The notes under the pieces are model-generated. The model ran no database searches and was not told the origin of the DNA. It saw only the letters and a list, made by a program, of their open reading frames with translations. 8,927 nt of DNA from Eudoraea sp. (GTDB taxonomy: Bacteria > Bacteroidota > Bacteroidia > Flavobacteriales > Flavobacteriaceae). The stretch spans positions 1-8,927 of the forward strand of contig JAHEBI010000071.1 of the NCBI GenBank assembly GCA_024642325.1, given 5' to 3'. The translations under genes were made by a program, and so were the position numbers. This document shows, one piece after another, positions 6,836 to 8,927 of the stretch (position 1 is its first letter; each line of letters starts with the position of its first letter).

Positions 6836-7171
6836 CTATGCAGTAACACGTACAGGCAACTTATACATTTTTCCTTCCTTTACTTCTTTCAATTCAACTT
6901 TTTTATAGTTCAGCTTTCTCTTGACAAATGATTCCAAATCTGAATCTCTTGTTTCCACCGAAATAACAACTATTTCCCCTGCACTGTTAACGGTAAAAAG
7001 AACCTTTGCCGTTAAATCAGAACTGTCAACAGCTAAATTGTTATCATTCAAAAGCTCCCATATCTGTATTGACAGGCTTTTTTGAGGATCTGTTTTGTCC
7101 AAATCATTTGCAAATAGATTCCCCGATACCAGCAGCACTGCAGCTGCTAAAACTAAACTTAATTTTCTCAT
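6836..7171 (-). CDS. Small exported protein with a TonB C-terminal-like core, function unknown
   Basis: 111 residues. Residues 1-21 are a clear Sec signal peptide (M-R-K, hydrophobic core, cleavage after L-F-A, mature N-D-L), so the product is periplasmic or further exported; there is no lipobox. The core at about 54-108 reads A-K-V-L-F-T-V-N-S-A-G-E-I-V-V-I-S-V-E-T, then a helix (S-D-L-E-S-F-V-K-R-K-L), and ends Y-K-L-P-V-R-V. This beta-beta-alpha-beta pattern with V-x-F-x-V-x-x-x-G-x-I resembles the TonB C-terminal fold, without the transmembrane anchor or proline-rich arm of a true TonB. It may bind a partner in the periplasm. The fold match is from pattern alone. It converges on the DUF1456 gene and has its own G-free leader. 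Confidence 0.85.
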   Translation of the reverse strand: MRKLSLVLAAAVLLVSGNLFANDLDKTDPQKSLSIQIWELLNDNNLAVDSSDLTAKVLFTVNSAGEIVVISVETRDSDLESFVKRKLNYKKVELKEVKEGKMYKLPVRVTA

Positions 7172-7211
7172 GACTTTGTTTGTTTAATGATTGATGATTA
7201 ATTGATGAATA
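7172..7211 (-). promoter_or_regulatory. G-free A/C/T-rich 5' leader of the small exported-protein gene
   Basis: On the minus strand about 39 nt just before the final AGTC-ATG contain no G at all, and no Shine-Dalgarno sequence is present. The plus strand shows two copies of ATTGATGA (7190-7197 and 7201-7208) separated by TTA. Such unstructured leaders fit SD-independent initiation in Bacteroidota. A promoter for it was not identified with confidence. The remaining stretch, 7212-7393, shows no gene or clear signal. Confidence 0.35.
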
Positions 7212-7393
7212 TGTTATAATAGACGTCCGCCAAAAAGGAATGTTACAGTTGTTTTTCTTTTTAACATAATATTAGAGCTTGGCACCACTATTAATTCAAA
7301 CCAAAACCAGGGGTTAACCATATGAAGCAAAACCATTTAAAAAAAGTTTAATGGTAATTTAATTTGGATAACACATTGATAACATCCGGGAAT

Positions 7394-7425
7394 AAAAAAA
7401 GGGCAATGTTTAAAACACCGCCCTT
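7394..7425 (-). terminator. Intrinsic terminator of sucC
   Basis: Read on the minus strand, AAGGGCGGTGTT (7425-7414) pairs with AACATTGCCCTT (7410-7399) over 12 bp including two G-U pairs, with a TTA loop. The stem runs into a T7 tract (A residues 7394-7400). It starts about 20 nt past the sucC stop. On the plus strand ATATATAC follows, so it is directional. Confidence 0.88.
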
Positions 7426-7446
7426 ATATATACTAACTTAGGAAAC

Positions 7447-8646
7447 CTATATGTTTGCTAAAACTTCTTTTACTTTATCTGCTGCTTCCTGGAACTGAAC
7501 AGCTGAATGAACGGCAAGTCCGGAATTATCAATTATTTCTTTGGCCAACTCCGCATTGGTGCCTTGTAATCTCACTATAATTGGAACTTTGATTGAATCT
7601 CCCATATTTTTATAAGCATCGACAACCCCCTGTGCTACACGGTCACATCTCACGATTCCTCCAAAAATATTTATCAGGATAGCTTTTACGGCACTATCCT
7701 TTAATATGATACGAAAGGCCTCTTCCACTCTTTTTGCATCTGCAGTACCACCTACATCCAGAAAATTAGCCGGTTCACCACCAGCCATTTTGATCAAATC
7801 CATGGTAGCCATTGCCAATCCTGCCCCGTTAACCATACATCCGACATTTCCATCAAGATCCACATAATTCAGTCCTACAGCACGTGCTTCCACTTCAATA
7901 GGGCTTTCTTCACGTAAATCTCTCATTTCGGCATATTGTTTTCTCCGGTAAAGTGAGTTGTCATCTATAGAAACCTTGGCATCAACGGCCAATATTAAAT
8001 TATCTGATGTTTTAAGCACAGGGTTTATTTCAAACAAATTAGAATCACTCTGTTCATATGCCCTGTAAAGTGCTGTAACAAATTTGGTCATTTCTTTAAA
8101 AGCAATGCCCGACAATCCCAGGTTAAAAGCTATTTTTCTGGCCTGGAATGGCAATAATCCCACCGCAGGATCTATTTCCTCCGTAAAAATAAGTTCCGGC
8201 GTTTTGTCTGCAACTTCTTCAATATCCATCCCACCTTCCGTAGAATACATTATCATATTTCTTCCACTGGCCCTGTTTAGTAAAACGGACATATAAAACT
8301 CACTGGTTTCACTTTCCCCCGGATAATAGACATCTTCCGCAACAAGTACCTGATGAACTTTTTTACCTTCAGCTGAAGTTTGGGGAGTAACTAACTTCAT
8401 TCCTATAATACGCCCTGAAATTTCTTCGACTTCTTTTAAATTTTTAGCGAGCTTGACACCTCCTCCTTTACCTCTTCCTCCTGCATGTACCTGCGCCTTG
8501 ATCACATACCAACTGGTTCCTGTCTCCCGTGTAAGTTGTTTAGCCACATCTACGGCTTCCTGAGGATTGTGGGCGACGAGTCCTCGTTGAATTCGCACTC
8601 CAAAACTTGCTAAAATTTCCTTTCCCTGGTATTCGTGAAGATTCAT
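7447..8646 (-). CDS. sucC: Succinate-CoA ligase (ADP-forming), beta subunit
   Basis: 399 residues, the normal length. With the alpha subunit SucD it interconverts succinyl-CoA and succinate with phosphorylation of ADP (or GDP) in the TCA cycle, in the cytoplasm. The N-terminal ATP-grasp domain (1 to about 240) begins M-N-L-H-E-Y-Q-G-K, which fixes the start at 8646; an upstream in-frame ATG at 8694 would add 16 unrelated residues. Visible sites: nucleotide-binding K50 and the loop G-G-R-G-K (56-60), metal ligands N208 in E-I-N-P and D222 in V-D-A-K. The C-terminal CoA-ligase domain has V-N-G-A-G-L-A-M (272-279) and the succinate/phosphate loop F-G-G-I-V-R-C-D (328-335). sucD is not next to it downstream, which ends in a terminator. 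It has its own -7 box upstream and looks monocistronic. Confidence 0.99.
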   Translation of the reverse strand: MNLHEYQGKEILASFGVRIQRGLVAHNPQEAVDVAKQLTRETGTSWYVIKAQVHAGGRGKGGGVKLAKNLKEVEEISGRIIGMKLVTPQTSAEGKKVHQVLVAEDVYYPGESETSEFYMSVLLNRASGRNMIMYSTEGGMDIEEVADKTPELIFTEEIDPAVGLLPFQARKIAFNLGLSGIAFKEMTKFVTALYRAYEQSDSNLFEINPVLKTSDNLILAVDAKVSIDDNSLYRRKQYAEMRDLREESPIEVEARAVGLNYVDLDGNVGCMVNGAGLAMATMDLIKMAGGEPANFLDVGGTADAKRVEEAFRIILKDSAVKAILINIFGGIVRCDRVAQGVVDAYKNMGDSIKVPIIVRLQGTNAELAKEIIDNSGLAVHSAVQFQEAADKVKEVLANI

Positions 8647-8671
8647 ATTACAATTTATATTCGTTAAGTGG

Positions 8672-8679
8672 CAAAAATA
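8672..8679 (-). promoter_or_regulatory. Bacteroidota -7 promoter box for sucC
   Basis: On the minus strand TATTTTTG matches TAnnTTTG exactly, 25 bp upstream of the sucC ATG, giving a predicted leader of about 20 nt. No proper -33 TTG is found at the usual distance; the best is a TTA (8701-8703) 21 bp upstream, which lies in an inverted repeat. Confidence 0.6.
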
Positions 8680-8696
8680 GGAAACGGACCGCATTT

Positions 8697-8721
8697 ACCC
8701 TAATAAAACCATAAATAGGGT
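8697..8721. promoter_or_regulatory. Inverted repeat over the -33 region of the sucC promoter
   Basis: ACCCTA (8697-8702) and TAGGGT (8716-8721) are perfect 6-bp arms with a 13-nt spacer. The proximal arm falls where the -33 element would be, 17-23 bp upstream of the -7 box, so it could be a regulator site. Short arms make chance possible. Confidence 0.3.
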
Positions 8722-8803
8722 GTAATCTTTTTGAGAAACAACAAATAAAGGAACACAAGTATTTGAAAATGAATTTAAACAGTTCTAAAATCAACAGGTC
8801 CTC

Positions 8804-8926
8804 TTAAATTTTGAAAGTTTTAAAATCTAAAGGGTCAAAATTTCTGAAATGACCATTCAATTCTATAAGCAACTTAGTACGATTTACTTCATTTAAAACT
8901 TGTATCGTTGCCACTAGGTGAGCCAT
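8804..8926 (-). CDS. Possible 3' end of an unidentified gene, cut by the window edge
   Basis: A 40-codon frame is open to the window edge on the minus strand and ends with TAA at 8804-8806. The first codon seen is ATG (8924-8926), which may be a start or an internal methionine. The peptide (M-A-H-L-V-A-T-I-Q-V then N-R-T-K-L-L-I-E-L, ending F-K-T-F-K-I) has a plausible protein composition, but I recognise no family. It would lie 157 bp upstream of sucC in the same direction, with no strong terminator between them. Confidence 0.35.
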   Translation of the reverse strand: MAHLVATIQVLNEVNRTKLLIELNGHFRNFDPLDFKTFKI

Positions 8927-8927
8927 T

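Noticed and set aside
7323..7352. Nine-codon ORF beginning ATG AAG CAA downstream of GGTTAACC
   Set aside because: It is too short, with no promoter or conservation evidence, and the GGTTAACC palindrome is only 8 bp.

Overview
The window looks like chromosome of a Bacteroidota member, most probably a marine-type Flavobacteriaceae. The reasons are the AT-rich, compact DNA, two secreted proteins with a type IX secretion 'gliding motility' C-terminal domain, Bacteroidota-style -7 boxes (TAnnTTTG) and the near absence of Shine-Dalgarno sequences. No rRNA, tRNA, insertion sequence, phage gene or CRISPR array was seen. Most of the content is housekeeping or stress related.

Layout. 1-3106 (+): two tandem, paralogous, large secreted T9SS type B proteins; the first is cut by the window edge and the second starts on an ATGA overlap. 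3164-5152 (+): uvrB, with a perfect -7 box so close to its ATG that the mRNA is probably leaderless. 5153-5258: convergent gap with two hairpins, each a terminator for one strand, placed so that the two transcripts should overlap. 5259-5687 (-): Hsp20 small heat-shock protein. 5688-5909: regulatory gap with an inverted repeat and a 10-bp-phased direct repeat. 5910-6311 (-): TerB-like helical protein. 6312-6442: divergent gap with a near-perfect palindrome. 6443-6802 (+): single-domain DUF1456 (YehS-like) protein. 6792-6819: bidirectional terminator shared with 6836-7171 (-), a small exported protein with a TonB-C-like core. 7172-7446: leader of that gene, about 180 nt in which nothing was recognised, and the sucC terminator. 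7447-8646 (-): sucC, with its promoter at about 8672-8721. 8804-8926 (-): the 3' end of another possible gene.

How the genes relate. Only the two T9SS genes form a clear operon. uvrB, hsp20, terB-like, DUF1456, the small exported protein and sucC look like separate transcription units divided by promoters and hairpin terminators. uvrB (nucleotide excision repair), Hsp20 (protein aggregation) and possibly the TerB-like protein share a stress theme, but nothing here shows co-regulation. I do not see a new multi-gene system. The most interesting points are the interlocked terminators, the domain-count difference between the T9SS paralogues, the likely leaderless uvrB mRNA and several operator-like symmetric sites.
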